Shown here in pieces: positions 36,523 through 45,406 of a stretch of 64,000 nt of DNA. The stretch covers positions 3,785,001-3,849,000 of the forward strand of contig NZ_CP039740.1 of NCBI RefSeq assembly GCF_005153485.1, in the 5' to 3' direction. The position numbers were made by a program, and so were the translations under genes. The notes beneath the pieces were generated by a model. The model saw only the letters and a list, made by a program, of their open reading frames with translations. It ran no database searches and was not told the DNA's origin. This stretch comes from Pseudolabrys sp. FHR47 (GTDB lineage: Bacteria; Pseudomonadota; Alphaproteobacteria; Rhizobiales; Xanthobacteraceae). Numbering within the stretch: the stretch's first letter is position 1; each line of letters opens with the position of its first letter.

Positions 36523-38163
36523 ATGGCGAAAACGCCCTACGACACCGATCTCGACCGCAACCCGGCCAATCATCAGCCGCTGACCCCGCTCGGTTTTCTC
36601 GAGCGCGCCGCCAGCGTATTCCCGGACCGCACCGCCATCATTCATGGCGCGCTGCGGCGGAGCTATGCGGACTTCTATGCGCGCTCGCGGCGGCTGGCCT
36701 CGGCGCTGGCGAAGCGCGGCATCAAGCGCGGCGACACAGTCAGCGTGATGCTCGCCAATACGCCGGCCATGCTGGAGGCGCATTACGGCGTGCCGATGTG
36801 CCAGGGCGTGCTCAACACGCTGAACACGCGGCTCGACGCGGCGATCATCGCCTTCTCGCTCGATCACGCCGAAACCAAGGTGCTGATCACCGACCGCGAA
36901 TATTCCAGGACGGTCAAGGAAGCGCTGGCCCTCGCTAAGGTGAAGCCGCTGATCATCGATTACGACGACCCGGAGTATTCAGGCCAAGGTTCCGATAGAG
37001 GCGAGCGGCTCGGCGAGATGGAGTACGAGGATTTCATTGCGCAGGGCGATCCGGATTTCGCATGGGCAATGCCCGACGACGAATGGGACGCCATTACGCT
37101 CAACTACACGAGCGGCACCACCGGCGACCCGAAGGGCGTGGTCTATCATCATCGCGGCGCGCATCTGCTCGCGGTCGGCAATGTCGTCACCTGCGCGATG
37201 GGCAAGCATCCGGTCTATCTGTGGACGCTGCCGATGTTCCACTGCAATGGCTGGTGCTTCCCGTGGTCGATCTCGGTGGTGGCCGGCACCCATGTCTGCC
37301 TGCGCTATGTACGCGCGGCGGCGATGTATGACGCCATCGCGAATTATAAAGTGACGCATCTGTGCGGCGCGCCGATCGTGATGGCGACCTTGCTCAACGC
37401 GTCGGAGGCCGAGAAGAAACCGCTGCCGCATGTGGTCGAGTTCTTTACCGCCGCGGCGCCGCCGCCCGAAGCGGTGCTCGCGGCGATGAAGGACGCCGGC
37501 TTCAATGTCACCCATCTCTACGGCCTCACCGAATGCTATGGGCCGTCGGTGGTGAACGACTGGCACAGCGAATGGGACGCCCTGCCCGCCGCGGATCAGG
37601 CGGCGAAAAAGGCGCGCCAGGGCGTGCGCTATGGCGCGCTGGAAGCGCTCGACGTCCTCGATCCGGAGACCATGCAGCCGGTGCCGCGCGACGGCGCGAC
37701 CATGGGCGAAGTGATGATGCGCGGCAATGTGGTGATGAAGGGCTATCTGAAGAACCGCAAATCGACCGACGCCGCATTCGAAGGCGGCTGGTTCCACACC
37801 GGCGATCTCGGCGTCATGCACCCCGATGGCTATATCCAGCTCAAGGACCGCAGTAAGGACATCATCATCTCCGGCGGCGAGAACATCTCATCGATCGAAG
37901 TCGAGGACGCGCTGTACAAGCATCCGGCGGTGATGGCGGTCGCGGTGGTCGCCAAGCAGGATGACAAATGGGGCGAGACGCCCTGCGCCTTTATCGAACT
38001 CAAACCCGGCGCGACGGCCAGCGTCGAGGACCTCACCGCGTGGTGCAAGAAGCACCTTGCCGGCTACAAGGTGCCGCGCCATTTTGTCTTCGCGGAAATC
38101 CCGAAGACCAGCACGGGGAAGATTCAAAAGTTCAGGCTGCGAGAGATGACGAAGGGGGTGTAG
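36523..38163 (+). CDS. Fatty/medium-chain acyl-CoA synthetase (AMP-forming)
   Basis: 546 residues. Adenylate-forming motifs: LNYTSGTTGDPKGVVYHHRGA (P-loop), HLYGLTECYGP (A5), GWFHTGDLGVMHPDGYIQLKDRSKDIIISGGENISSIEVED (hinge), and PKTSTGKIQKFRLRE with the catalytic Lys. The PMFHCNGWCFPW segment and YHHRGAHLLAVGN are typical of the acyl-CoA synthetase group that includes medium-chain and DMSP-related enzymes. It activates a carboxylic acid for CoA-dependent metabolism. It starts 49 bp after the TSUP gene, probably co-transcribed. Confidence 0.88.
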   Translation: MAKTPYDTDLDRNPANHQPLTPLGFLERAASVFPDRTAIIHGALRRSYADFYARSRRLASALAKRGIKRGDTVSVMLANTPAMLEAHYGVPMCQGVLNTLNTRLDAAIIAFSLDHAETKVLITDREYSRTVKEALALAKVKPLIIDYDDPEYSGQGSDRGERLGEMEYEDFIAQGDPDFAWAMPDDEWDAITLNYTSGTTGDPKGVVYHHRGAHLLAVGNVVTCAMGKHPVYLWTLPMFHCNGWCFPWSISVVAGTHVCLRYVRAAAMYDAIANYKVTHLCGAPIVMATLLNASEAEKKPLPHVVEFFTAAAPPPEAVLAAMKDAGFNVTHLYGLTECYGPSVVNDWHSEWDALPAADQAAKKARQGVRYGALEALDVLDPETMQPVPRDGATMGEVMMRGNVVMKGYLKNRKSTDAAFEGGWFHTGDLGVMHPDGYIQLKDRSKDIIISGGENISSIEVEDALYKHPAVMAVAVVAKQDDKWGETPCAFIELKPGATASVEDLTAWCKKHLAGYKVPRHFVFAEIPKTSTGKIQKFRLREMTKGV

Positions 38164-38181
38164 AAATCCAAATGATTCTGA

Positions 38182-38910
38182 TCAGAAAACCGACGCCGCC
38201 TCATATAACTCTTGAAATATCGCCTCATCGTCAAACGCTTTTGCAGCTATTGCAAACGATGCCAAGCCACGGAAGAAGTAGTTTTTGGCATCCTCAGCTT
38301 GTCCCGCCACCCTAAGATAGCCAAGCATTCCGTTCAAATCGTAGGCAGGCGGATGACCACCATACATATCCATAATCTGCGGCGACGCAGCATGAACATA
38401 TCCAGAATAGGCCTTAGCCAATATCTTTCCTGCGGCGTTACCGCGTGACTCCTCGTCGCCAATAATCGAGTTTACATATGCACGTATTTTGGCCCGTGGA
38501 ATCATGCCTCGACTAGAATGAGACCCATAAATATCTTCCGGGTCTTCAAACTCTTCCGCGTAAAAATATTCAAGATATTTCTTATGACGCTCGGTTATCT
38601 CGTTACGAATGACGCCAAATGAGAGAAACAAGACATCTTCTTCGATTTCGTCGAGCACTCTTTGAATTACGCCCTGCTCTTGAAATAGCCCCCGGTCAAT
38701 TAAAGCAACAATCGCATAAAGTCCGCTTACAGTACGAGCAAGCTTCTGAATAATAGCTTGGTGCGGAGTCTTCTCTGAATAACGAAACACAAATCCGTCT
38801 TTCCACGGCATCCGCTTTGGAGCAGGAATTTTTCCTTCAAGACGTCGAAAAACACGCTCCAGCAATTTTGCTGTCTTCAAAAAATCTTGCCGAATGTCAG
38901 TCGATCTCAT
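38182..38910 (-). CDS. Hypothetical protein, low GC, probably acquired
   Basis: 242 residues, MRSTDIRQDFLKTAKLLERVFRRLEGKIP, mostly helical with a hydrophobic stretch LARTVSGLYAIVALIDRGLF, an acidic part YLEYFYAEEFEDPEDIYGSHSS and C-terminal LASFAIAAKAFDDEAIFQELYEAASVF. No family recognised. Its GC content is visibly far below that of both neighbours and A/T-ending codons are frequent, suggesting horizontal transfer. It converges on the acyl-CoA synthetase gene (18 bp apart). Confidence 0.65.
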   Translation of the reverse strand: MRSTDIRQDFLKTAKLLERVFRRLEGKIPAPKRMPWKDGFVFRYSEKTPHQAIIQKLARTVSGLYAIVALIDRGLFQEQGVIQRVLDEIEEDVLFLSFGVIRNEITERHKKYLEYFYAEEFEDPEDIYGSHSSRGMIPRAKIRAYVNSIIGDEESRGNAAGKILAKAYSGYVHAASPQIMDMYGGHPPAYDLNGMLGYLRVAGQAEDAKNYFFRGLASFAIAAKAFDDEAIFQELYEAASVF

Positions 38911-38950
38911 CTCTACACCCCGGAAATGAGGCGGGAGGCCTTGCTTCCCC

Positions 38951-39226
38951 CTACTGCCCGAACGGGCGCCCGCCTCTGTCATTCTCCATCACATTGAGCA
39001 TGCGCTGGTAGCCGCGCGTGCCCTTGTTGGCCTGTTCGTTAGCGAGGCGCTTGCGGCAATCGTCGTACTCCGCCGAACCGGGCTTGAGGCCGGACGCCTG
39101 GCAATTCGCGTCATGGGCGGCGACCTGCTCCTGCGCGGCCGCCTCCAGGTTCGCTCTCCGCGTCTCATCGTATTGGGCGCAGCCGACAAGAGACGTCAGG
39201 GCCACGAGCGCCGCCAAAAACCGCAT
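38951..39226 (-). CDS. Small lipoprotein, function unknown
   Basis: 91 residues. MRFLAALVALTSLVGC is a type II signal with lipobox LVGC, so the mature protein is lipid-anchored at the Cys. The rest is hydrophilic and helical (AAAQEQVAAHDANCQASGLKPG, EYDDCRKRLANEQANK), with two further cysteines that may form a disulfide. This fits small rhizobial lipoproteins of unknown role. Confidence 0.75.
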   Translation of the reverse strand: MRFLAALVALTSLVGCAQYDETRRANLEAAAQEQVAAHDANCQASGLKPGSAEYDDCRKRLANEQANKGTRGYQRMLNVMENDRGGRPFGQ

Positions 39227-39264
39227 CGCACATCTCCTTGCGCTACACTTCGCGCCGGGACACC

Positions 39265-42183
39265 TTACCGCGTCATCGGGGTGAAGTGATAGTTGACGCC
39301 CATCGTCATCAGGTGCTGGTGCGATTTGATGGTGTTCGGCGTCACTGCGGCGGCGACGGCCGGAACATCGAACGCCACCGAGCGCGAACCGAAGTCGATA
39401 TACTTGTAGTCAAGGTTCACCGACCAGCGCGCATTGAGCGAATGCTCGAGACCGCCGCCCACGGTCCAGCCCCAGTCGGTCACGGTTTCGCCATCAATGG
39501 CGCCGCCGGCCGCCACCGAATTGAGCGTGTAGTTGACGCGCGCCACCGCGGCGCCCGCCCGGCCGTAGAGCATGCTGCGGCCGAAAGCGTAACCGAGCCG
39601 GCCGGTGACCGTGCCGAGCGGCAGCACGGTGTTCTCGCACTGGAAGCCGGCATTGTTGGATGGCGTCAGCAGACCGAAGCAGGTGTCGGCGCCTTCAAGC
39701 CGCGCGAACGAGCCCGACAGTTCCGCGCCGGCGACGAACTGGCCGAACTGCGCGTTGTAGCCGAGTTGCGCGCCTCCCAGCGCGCCGGCCATCTTCACGC
39801 GATCACCGGTCGGCGGCGTCGGATAAGGGTCGCTCCAGTCGAACCTGCCGACGCCCGCGCCAAGATGACCGCCGGCATAGAAGCCGGTCCAGTCGACGCG
39901 CGGCTCACGCTCATCGGCCGCGAAGCCGTGCGCTTCCGTGCCGCCGATCTTGTATGAGGCCTGCAGGAAGCCGCCGTAGCGGTCGGCGGTGTATTTGAGC
40001 GGCGCGGCGCCACCCCGTGGAAACTGAGACGAGCCGTCGAGCGTGGCAAAGTACCAGTAGCGGCCGCCGACGCCGACGCTGAAACGCGGCGTCACGGCAT
40101 AAGACAACAGCGCCTCGATCTGCGCGCCCCAGCCGCTACCATTCTCCGGGCCCGGGTTGATGTCGGCGCGCGCCCAGTGATTGTCGACACCGGCGCGGTC
40201 GAGGTAAGGCAGATAGGCGGCATCGACTTCCAGCTTCCAGCGCGGCGCGAGATTCATGCGGCTGTTCACGCCGATGGCAACGCCGCGCCAGGTTTCCGTC
40301 TCGGTCAGCGCCGCGTTGGTCGTCGGTATCGCACCGGCCGCATCGCAGATGTTGCCTTGCGCCACCTGGGCGCAGCCGAAGCCGCGGGCGCGCTGGTAGA
40401 AATAACGATAGCCGACGTAAGGACCGAGATCGCCCGCGGCGCCATCGATAAGTTTGTAACCGAGATCGAGACTGCCGTAGCGCATGCTCGAGTCGCGGAT
40501 CGTGTGGATCGTGTCGGAGTACGGCGTGGTGTCCGGCGGCATGTCCTCGTCGTACAGCGTTCCGCTTGTGATCGAGCCGATGCCAAGATTGCCCTTGATG
40601 AAAACGCGGCTGTCGTGATCGAGGCGGACGAAGGCCTCGGCCGACTGACTGAGCAAACCGCTGTAAATCAGGCGCGAGTTGACCTGCCCGGGCACGGTGC
40701 TGGAGAACAAGTCCTGCTGCGACTTGCCGTTGCTATAGAAGTAACGCAACCCCGCTTCCATCACCCAGCCGCTCGATACCATCGGCGAAGAGGAGAACAG
40801 CGATGCGGAGTGGCTGGCCCGAACATCCTCGCCAAGCTTGTAGTTGAGACCGAACTTGACGAGATGGATATCCTGGCCGATCGCGACGTTCGATGTGCCG
40901 GTGGCGCCGGATAGCGCGACGGTCTTCTCGCCGAACTGCACAAAGTTGTATTCAACCTTGCCTGAGAAGGCGGGCGTGAAGGCGTATTCGAGGCCGGAAC
41001 CGAGCACATAGCCGGTGCGCTTGCTCGATCCCGAAAGTTCGGGCGTTCCGCTCGAGCGATAGGCGTCGTGCGTTTCGGTGCCAAAGGCGGCGCCGGCAAG
41101 GCCGTAGAGCAGGAAATTGCCGTAAGTCAGGCCGAGCCGTCCGGTCGCCGTGTACAGGCTGTTCATCCGGCTGTGACAGACGTAGCTGTCAGTCGCCGCG
41201 CTGGTTGCGCACTTGGCATAGCCGTCGAGATTAGCCCAGCTCGCCGCCAGTTCGGCGCCGACGACCCAAGGACCGAACTGCGCATTGTAGCCGAGCTGCC
41301 CGCCGAGGATCGATCCGTCGGCGGTGCCGGAGCCAGCGAAGGTCTGCGTCGAAAAGGCATTGAGGACGCCGTCGGCGGAATTCCAGTCGGTGGTGCCGAA
41401 TGCGCCACCGGCATGGACGCCGACGTAGAGGCCCGTCCAGTTATGAGAGGACGCAACGCCGGATCCCGCCCAGGGCGAGCGCTCGAACGGCGAACGCTCG
41501 CCGAGCTTGGTGTTCAAGCCGATCTTGACCAGATGGATCTGCTGCGAAAGCCCAACATCGATGTTGTTGCCTTCGTTGCCGCTGAATGGAATGTCGCCGG
41601 TGAATTTGAGGAAGTCATACTCGACCTTGGCCGACAGCGACGGCGTCAGCGCATATTCGAGGCCGCCGCCCACGATCCAGCCGCCGCGCCATGCCTTGCC
41701 GACCAGCGTTTCGGTCTGGCCGGCGCCGGGTGTCGGCGTCATCTTCAGATGTTCATGCAGCAGCGCGCCGCCGGCCTTACCGTAGGCCAGAAGTCGGCCG
41801 AAGGTGTAGCCGCCCCGCAGTGCCAGCGTGCCAAGGCCGTCGATCGCGCTATCGCAAAGGTAGATACCGTTGGCGCATCGTGCCGTGCCGTCGATATCGG
41901 CGAGCGTCGCCTCGGCTTCGACGCCGACGACCCAGCGGCCCCACTGGCGATTGTAGCCGGCCTGGAAGCCGTTCACGATTCCGCCGGCGGTGAAGGCGCC
42001 CGGAAATTCCGCGCCGGTGCCGGTAGCGCTCTTCCACTGATTGTCGGAGGCCGCGTTACCGATATGCGTGCCGGCATAAAAGCCGGTCCAATCCCAGGCT
42101 GGCGCCTCGGCAGCCGACGACGACAAAATTCCAGCAACAAAAAAGCCGGCGATAAAGGCGCCGGCCTTCACTTCCACTTTCAC
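39265..42183 (-). CDS. Multi-barrel outer-membrane protein (three Omp25-like units plus a fourth barrel)
   Basis: 972 residues from a GTG start (VKVEVKAGAFIAGFF, ending SSSAAEA), preceded by GGGGGCTTCG. After the signal peptide there are three Omp25/RopB-like units, at about 30-240, 250-470 and 745-972. Each opens WTGFYAG/WTGLYVG, contains GYNxQ(W/F)GxxVVGxE and ends HLVKIGLNTKLGE, HLVKFGLNYKLGE or LMTMGVNYHFTP. Between units two and three is an unrelated beta-rich domain (about 480-740, GWVMEAGLRYFYSNGK ... VGVGGRYWYFA) that looks like another barrel. Ordinary relatives have one barrel of about 200 residues. Upstream TTG/ATG starts would add up to 29 residues. Confidence 0.82.
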   Translation of the reverse strand: MKVEVKAGAFIAGFFVAGILSSSAAEAPAWDWTGFYAGTHIGNAASDNQWKSATGTGAEFPGAFTAGGIVNGFQAGYNRQWGRWVVGVEAEATLADIDGTARCANGIYLCDSAIDGLGTLALRGGYTFGRLLAYGKAGGALLHEHLKMTPTPGAGQTETLVGKAWRGGWIVGGGLEYALTPSLSAKVEYDFLKFTGDIPFSGNEGNNIDVGLSQQIHLVKIGLNTKLGERSPFERSPWAGSGVASSHNWTGLYVGVHAGGAFGTTDWNSADGVLNAFSTQTFAGSGTADGSILGGQLGYNAQFGPWVVGAELAASWANLDGYAKCATSAATDSYVCHSRMNSLYTATGRLGLTYGNFLLYGLAGAAFGTETHDAYRSSGTPELSGSSKRTGYVLGSGLEYAFTPAFSGKVEYNFVQFGEKTVALSGATGTSNVAIGQDIHLVKFGLNYKLGEDVRASHSASLFSSSPMVSSGWVMEAGLRYFYSNGKSQQDLFSSTVPGQVNSRLIYSGLLSQSAEAFVRLDHDSRVFIKGNLGIGSITSGTLYDEDMPPDTTPYSDTIHTIRDSSMRYGSLDLGYKLIDGAAGDLGPYVGYRYFYQRARGFGCAQVAQGNICDAAGAIPTTNAALTETETWRGVAIGVNSRMNLAPRWKLEVDAAYLPYLDRAGVDNHWARADINPGPENGSGWGAQIEALLSYAVTPRFSVGVGGRYWYFATLDGSSQFPRGGAAPLKYTADRYGGFLQASYKIGGTEAHGFAADEREPRVDWTGFYAGGHLGAGVGRFDWSDPYPTPPTGDRVKMAGALGGAQLGYNAQFGQFVAGAELSGSFARLEGADTCFGLLTPSNNAGFQCENTVLPLGTVTGRLGYAFGRSMLYGRAGAAVARVNYTLNSVAAGGAIDGETVTDWGWTVGGGLEHSLNARWSVNLDYKYIDFGSRSVAFDVPAVAAAVTPNTIKSHQHLMTMGVNYHFTPMTR

Positions 42184-42356
42184 CGAAGCCCCCGAATTCC
42201 CAACTCGCCCGAGCTGTCCCATGCTCGGCAGTACGGCGACCATATTGTCCGATGGACTTGTCCGAAGCAATTGCGTTCGAGCAACACCCCGCCCAAGAAT
42301 GCGCGGTGGAACTTTACCAACGCAGCGACTATGAAGAGCGGAAGGGAGAGAAACCC

Positions 42357-43106
42357 ATGTCCGACATCCTCGTCACCGACCAAGGTCCGGTTCGCGTCAT
42401 TCGCATGAACCGGCTGGACAAGAAGAACGCGCTGACGCTGCCGATGTACGAAGCGATGGCGGAAGCGATCGCCGGCACCGCGCACAACGCCGATATCCGC
42501 TGCCTGATGATCGCTGGCGGGCCGGACGTGTTCTGCGCCGGTAACGATATCGGCGACTTCATGAAGGCGGCGCAGGGTTCAGGCGGGCTCGGCCAGCCGA
42601 TCCTCGATTTCCTCCATGCGCTGGTCCGCTGCGAAAAGCCGGTGGTCGCGGCGGTGAACGGCAACGCCGTCGGCGTCGGTACGACCATGCTCCTGCATTG
42701 CGACTATGTTGTCGCCGGCACCAGTGTGCGCCTGCTCACGCCTTTCGTCGGGCTCGGCCTTGTGCCGGAAGCGGCCTCAAGCCTGGTGGCGCCGCGGCTG
42801 ATGGGCCACGCCCGCGCCTTCGCACTATTAGTGATGGGCCAGCCACTGCATGCGCAGGAGGCCCGAGAAGCCGGTATCGTCAATGACGTGGTCGAGCCGG
42901 CCGAAACCGACGCGACGGCGCTGGCCGCGGCGCAAAAGATCGCAGCTTTGCCGGCGCAAGGCGTGCTGATGTCGCGGCGCTTGATGCGCGGCTCAGTTGA
43001 CGAGATCGTCAAGCGCATCGACGAGGAAGCCGATGCCTTCAAGCTGCGCCTCAAGTCGCAGGAGGCGCAGGCCGCCTTCATGGCGTTCATGACGCGGAAG
43101 AAGTAG
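42357..43106 (+). CDS. Enoyl-CoA hydratase/isomerase family protein
   Basis: 249 residues of the crotonase fold. ALMIAGGPDVFCAGNDIGDF-type oxyanion-hole region (CLMIAGGPDVFCAGNDIGDF) and KPVVAAVNGNAVGVGTTMLLHCDYVVAG are present; the second segment carries G-x-GTT where hydratases usually have a catalytic Glu, and VGLGLVPEAASSL keeps the second Glu (E-A). It may act as enoyl-CoA hydratase or delta3-delta2 isomerase (PaaG/ECI-like). GAAGGGAGAG precedes the ATG; 105 upstream in-frame bases are not conserved. Single gene. Confidence 0.85.
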   Translation: MSDILVTDQGPVRVIRMNRLDKKNALTLPMYEAMAEAIAGTAHNADIRCLMIAGGPDVFCAGNDIGDFMKAAQGSGGLGQPILDFLHALVRCEKPVVAAVNGNAVGVGTTMLLHCDYVVAGTSVRLLTPFVGLGLVPEAASSLVAPRLMGHARAFALLVMGQPLHAQEAREAGIVNDVVEPAETDATALAAAQKIAALPAQGVLMSRRLMRGSVDEIVKRIDEEADAFKLRLKSQEAQAAFMAFMTRKK

Positions 43107-43137
43107 CGCATTGTTAGCGCGAACGCGGCCACGCGCT

Positions 43138-43220
43138 CGTCATGCCCGGCTTTATGCCGGGCATCCACGTCTTAGCAACACCCAAAAACGTGGATGGCCG
43201 GGACAAGCCCGGCCATGACG
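43138..43220. repeat. MITE-like inverted pair of REP palindromes
   Basis: The left unit CGTCATGCCCGGC-TTTAT-GCCGGGCAT + CCACGTCTT is separated by 14 bases (AGCAACACCCAAAA) from the inverted right unit ACGTGGATGGCCGGGACAAG...CCATGACG. It has the same ends and orientation as the GIY-YIG elements but no gene inside. Confidence 0.82.
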
Positions 43221-43257
43221 GAATTTTAATTTCCTCGATCAAGCAGCGACCCAGCCG

Positions 43258-43557
43258 CTACTTGCCCATCAGATAATTCGGCTGAAAGTACTGGCTCGGG
43301 CTGAAGTTCTGGTTGGCGCTGCCCGACGGCCCGAAGAAAATGCGCGGGCCGGTGTCCAGGGTGCGCTTGTCGCCGTCCTTGGAGGGCTTCTTGTTCGGGT
43401 CGTTGTAGTTGAGGTCGGTCCAGCCATTGGCCGGCCCATTGCCCGCACCGCTGTAATTCTCAAGGGTCAGCGCCACCGCCGGATGGTCGGCGAGCATCAC
43501 GAAAGCCGCCGCGGCGGCTCCGGCAAGCGCTAACAATACGGTCTGGCGACGTGTCAT
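43258..43557 (-). CDS. Hypothetical secreted protein
   Basis: 99 residues: an N-terminal signal (MTRRQTVLLALAGAAAAAFVML...AVA) and a hydrophilic Asn/Gly/Pro-rich mature part (LENYSGAGNGPANGWTDLNYNDPNKKPSKDGDK, FFGPSGSANQNFSPSQYFQPNYLMGK). No family recognised. Low complexity and lack of cysteine suggest an extended periplasmic or surface peptide. Confidence 0.6.
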   Translation of the reverse strand: MTRRQTVLLALAGAAAAAFVMLADHPAVALTLENYSGAGNGPANGWTDLNYNDPNKKPSKDGDKRTLDTGPRIFFGPSGSANQNFSPSQYFQPNYLMGK

Positions 43558-43708
43558 GACGGCCCCTCAAATCGCCCGCCGAATTTACCCCAAATAATGT
43601 CCTCGGCAAGGCACGCCACGCCGATGGCGGTACCGCCTGGATTCTTGTTCTGTCGCGTTTCCGGACGGCGAACCGGTTTCCATTTCGCCTGAAAACGCTC
43701 CAAAGCAA

Positions 43709-43742
43709 AACCGCCGGCGCTGTCGGCAGCGAGCCGGCGGTT
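43709..43742 (-). terminator. Terminator downstream of the minus-strand DUF465 gene
   Basis: The 10-bp perfect stem AACCGCCGGC / GCCGGCGGTT is followed on the minus strand by TTTTG. It lies about 60 bases after the DUF465 stop. The rest of 43558-43804 holds nothing recognisable. Confidence 0.72.
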
Positions 43743-43804
43743 CAACTTATCAGGATAGCCGCACGCCCGCGCCGGGCGCCGCACCCTTGGAGTTTTCAGT
43801 CGGG

Positions 43805-43990
43805 CTAATGGAGACTGTGTGGCGCGTTATGCCGCAGCCTTTCGATCTCGTCCTTGACCAGGAGCTTTTTGCGTTTGAGTTCCACCACCTGGAGATCGTC
43901 GACAGCGGGGTGGGCTTGGCAATCGTGAATTTGTTGTTCGAGGGCCTTATGCTTCTTTTCGAGTTCCGCAAGATGCGATTGCATCGACAT
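43805..43990 (-). CDS. DUF465 (YdcH-like) small coiled-coil protein
   Basis: 61 residues, MSMQSHLAELEKKHKALEQQI, then HPAVDDLQVVELKRKKLLVKDEIERL: the DUF465/YdcH family, a short helical hairpin. GAGGAGACATCTGAC before this ATG decides the start. A related DUF465 gene lies 304 bp away in divergent orientation; that gap (43991-44294) shows no further gene or clear regulatory motif. Confidence 0.88.
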   Translation of the reverse strand: MSMQSHLAELEKKHKALEQQIHDCQAHPAVDDLQVVELKRKKLLVKDEIERLRHNAPHSLH

Positions 43991-44294
43991 GTCAGATGTC
44001 TCCTCAATCCTTGGTTCTTCGATCAGGTTTTTCAGTGCAGCAAGGCTTTCTGTCTTTGATATGGCACTCCGATTGGCCACAATAAATTTAAGTCTAACGC
44101 GAGCGGATCACAAGCGCGACCGGCGGCGGCGGTTAAGGGTTCCTCAAGCCTGAGCGAGCCCCTTGATCGACCGGTGTTTTTTCGCACCGCTTGTGCCGCT
44201 CTGTGGAAAACGTGATAATTTATGTCGCACCGCGCTGCAGAATACCTCTCATGGAAAGCGCTTCCCTCCGCGGCCGCTGTGAACGACCAGTCCC

Positions 44295-44501
44295 ATGAAT
44301 GACAATGACGAGACCGCGCTGCGCGCCCTGCTCGCCCGCCTGGAGCAGGAGCATCGCGATCTTGACGCCGCGATTACCGCCCTGGCGGTATCGCCGGGGT
44401 CCGACCTGATCCAGGTGCAGCGGCTGAAGAAGCGCAAGCTCATCCTGCGCGACAAGATCAGGCAGATCGAGGATCAGATCACGCCGGATATCATTGCATG
44501 A
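44295..44501 (+). CDS. DUF465 (YdcH-like) small protein, paralogue
   Basis: 68 residues, ALRALLARLEQEHRDLDAAITAL, then DLIQVQRLKKRKLILRDKIRQIEDQ, the same helical hairpin and LKxxKLxLxDKI motif as the divergent neighbour. Family function unknown; the duplication and head-to-head layout suggest an old local duplication. Confidence 0.85.
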   Translation: MNDNDETALRALLARLEQEHRDLDAAITALAVSPGSDLIQVQRLKKRKLILRDKIRQIEDQITPDIIA

Positions 44502-44521
44502 AGCGACAGGCCTGAGAGTGC

Positions 44522-44611
44522 CGTCATACCCCGCGAAAGCGGGGTATCCAGCGCTACATCCAACAGTGGATTCGGTGACTACTGGATCGCCCGCCTTCGC
44601 GGGCGATGACG
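44522..44611. repeat. REP-like palindrome pair, CGCGAAAGCGG type, copy 1
   Basis: Left hairpin CGTCATACCCCGC-GAAA-GCGGGGTAT + CCAG, then about 30 bases, then inverted right hairpin CTGGATCGCCCGCCTTCGCG...GATGACG. Ends CGTCAT/ATGACG and the CCA after the first stem are shared with the ATGGCCGGG family. Confidence 0.8.
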
Positions 44612-44624
44612 AGCCGGAGGCGGC

Positions 44625-45287
44625 CTACCCGCGCTTCGACTTCTTGCGCGCATACATGGCGCGGTCGGCTTCCGCAATCAGTTCTGCCGCGGTGATACCG
44701 GCCCGCAGGGCCACGCCGCCGGCACTGGCGCCGACCGACAGGTTGGCCCCGCTATATTCGATCCGGGCCTGGGCAATGATGGCCTCCAGATCGAGCGCCT
44801 TGGCTGCCACGAGGTTCTGGTCGGCATTCCACATCAGGACGCAGAACTCATCGCCGCCGAGCCGGGCCACCACGTCCGAGGCGCGCACGCGCGACACCAA
44901 GGTCGCGGCCACCGCCTTGAGCAGCGCATCGCCGGCGGTATGCCCGTAAATGTCATTGATCGGCTTGAAGCCGTCGAGATCGATGAAGATCAGCCCTGCC
45001 CGCGTACCGTAGCGTGCGAAATAGGCAAGCGAGCGGGTCAGCTCGCGCTCGAAGCCGCGGCGGTTGAGCACATCGAGCAGCGGATCGACATCGGCGCGGG
45101 CCTCCAGTTCGGCAATCCGTTCCTGGGCATGCACGAGGTCGCGCCTGAGCCGGCGGACTTCCTCCAGGAGTTCCTGGGGAGGCGCATCCGGCCTGTCTTC
45201 CGTCACGGCTCGCTGGGGCTTTGCTGCGGGCACGCTGTCCTTCGCCGGCTGTCGATGGAAACGGACAGAATCACTTGCCGTCAGCAT
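44625..45287 (-). CDS. GGDEF diguanylate cyclase, soluble
   Basis: 220 residues. An N-terminal coiled coil (PPQELLEEVRRLRRDLVHAQERIAELEARAD) leads straight into a GGDEF domain. RLGGDEFCVLM is intact and is preceded by RASD at the inhibitory I-site position, so feedback by c-di-GMP is expected. DLDGFKPINDIYGHTAGDALL matches the GTP/metal-binding helix. The start is taken at MLTASDSVRFHRQ; the frame extends 21 codons further. Divergent from purE. Confidence 0.88.
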   Translation of the reverse strand: MLTASDSVRFHRQPAKDSVPAAKPQRAVTEDRPDAPPQELLEEVRRLRRDLVHAQERIAELEARADVDPLLDVLNRRGFERELTRSLAYFARYGTRAGLIFIDLDGFKPINDIYGHTAGDALLKAVAATLVSRVRASDVVARLGGDEFCVLMWNADQNLVAAKALDLEAIIAQARIEYSGANLSVGASAGGVALRAGITAAELIAEADRAMYARKKSKRG

Positions 45288-45332
45288 AGCGGCAGCGGGG
45301 CCGAACGCCACGGGAAGACCGACCGTTTCGCC

Positions 45333-45360
45333 TTGCCAGCAGGGGTTCAAAACCTATAAT
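45333..45360 (+). promoter_or_regulatory. Promoter of purEK
   Basis: TTGCCA (45333-45338), a 16-base spacer and a perfect TATAAT (45355-45360). The transcript would start near 45367, about 40 bases before the purE start. Confidence 0.65.
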
Positions 45361-45406
45361 CCGCCGCTTTCCTGCGCCGGGGGTGGCGCATCCGGGGAGC
45401 GAAATC

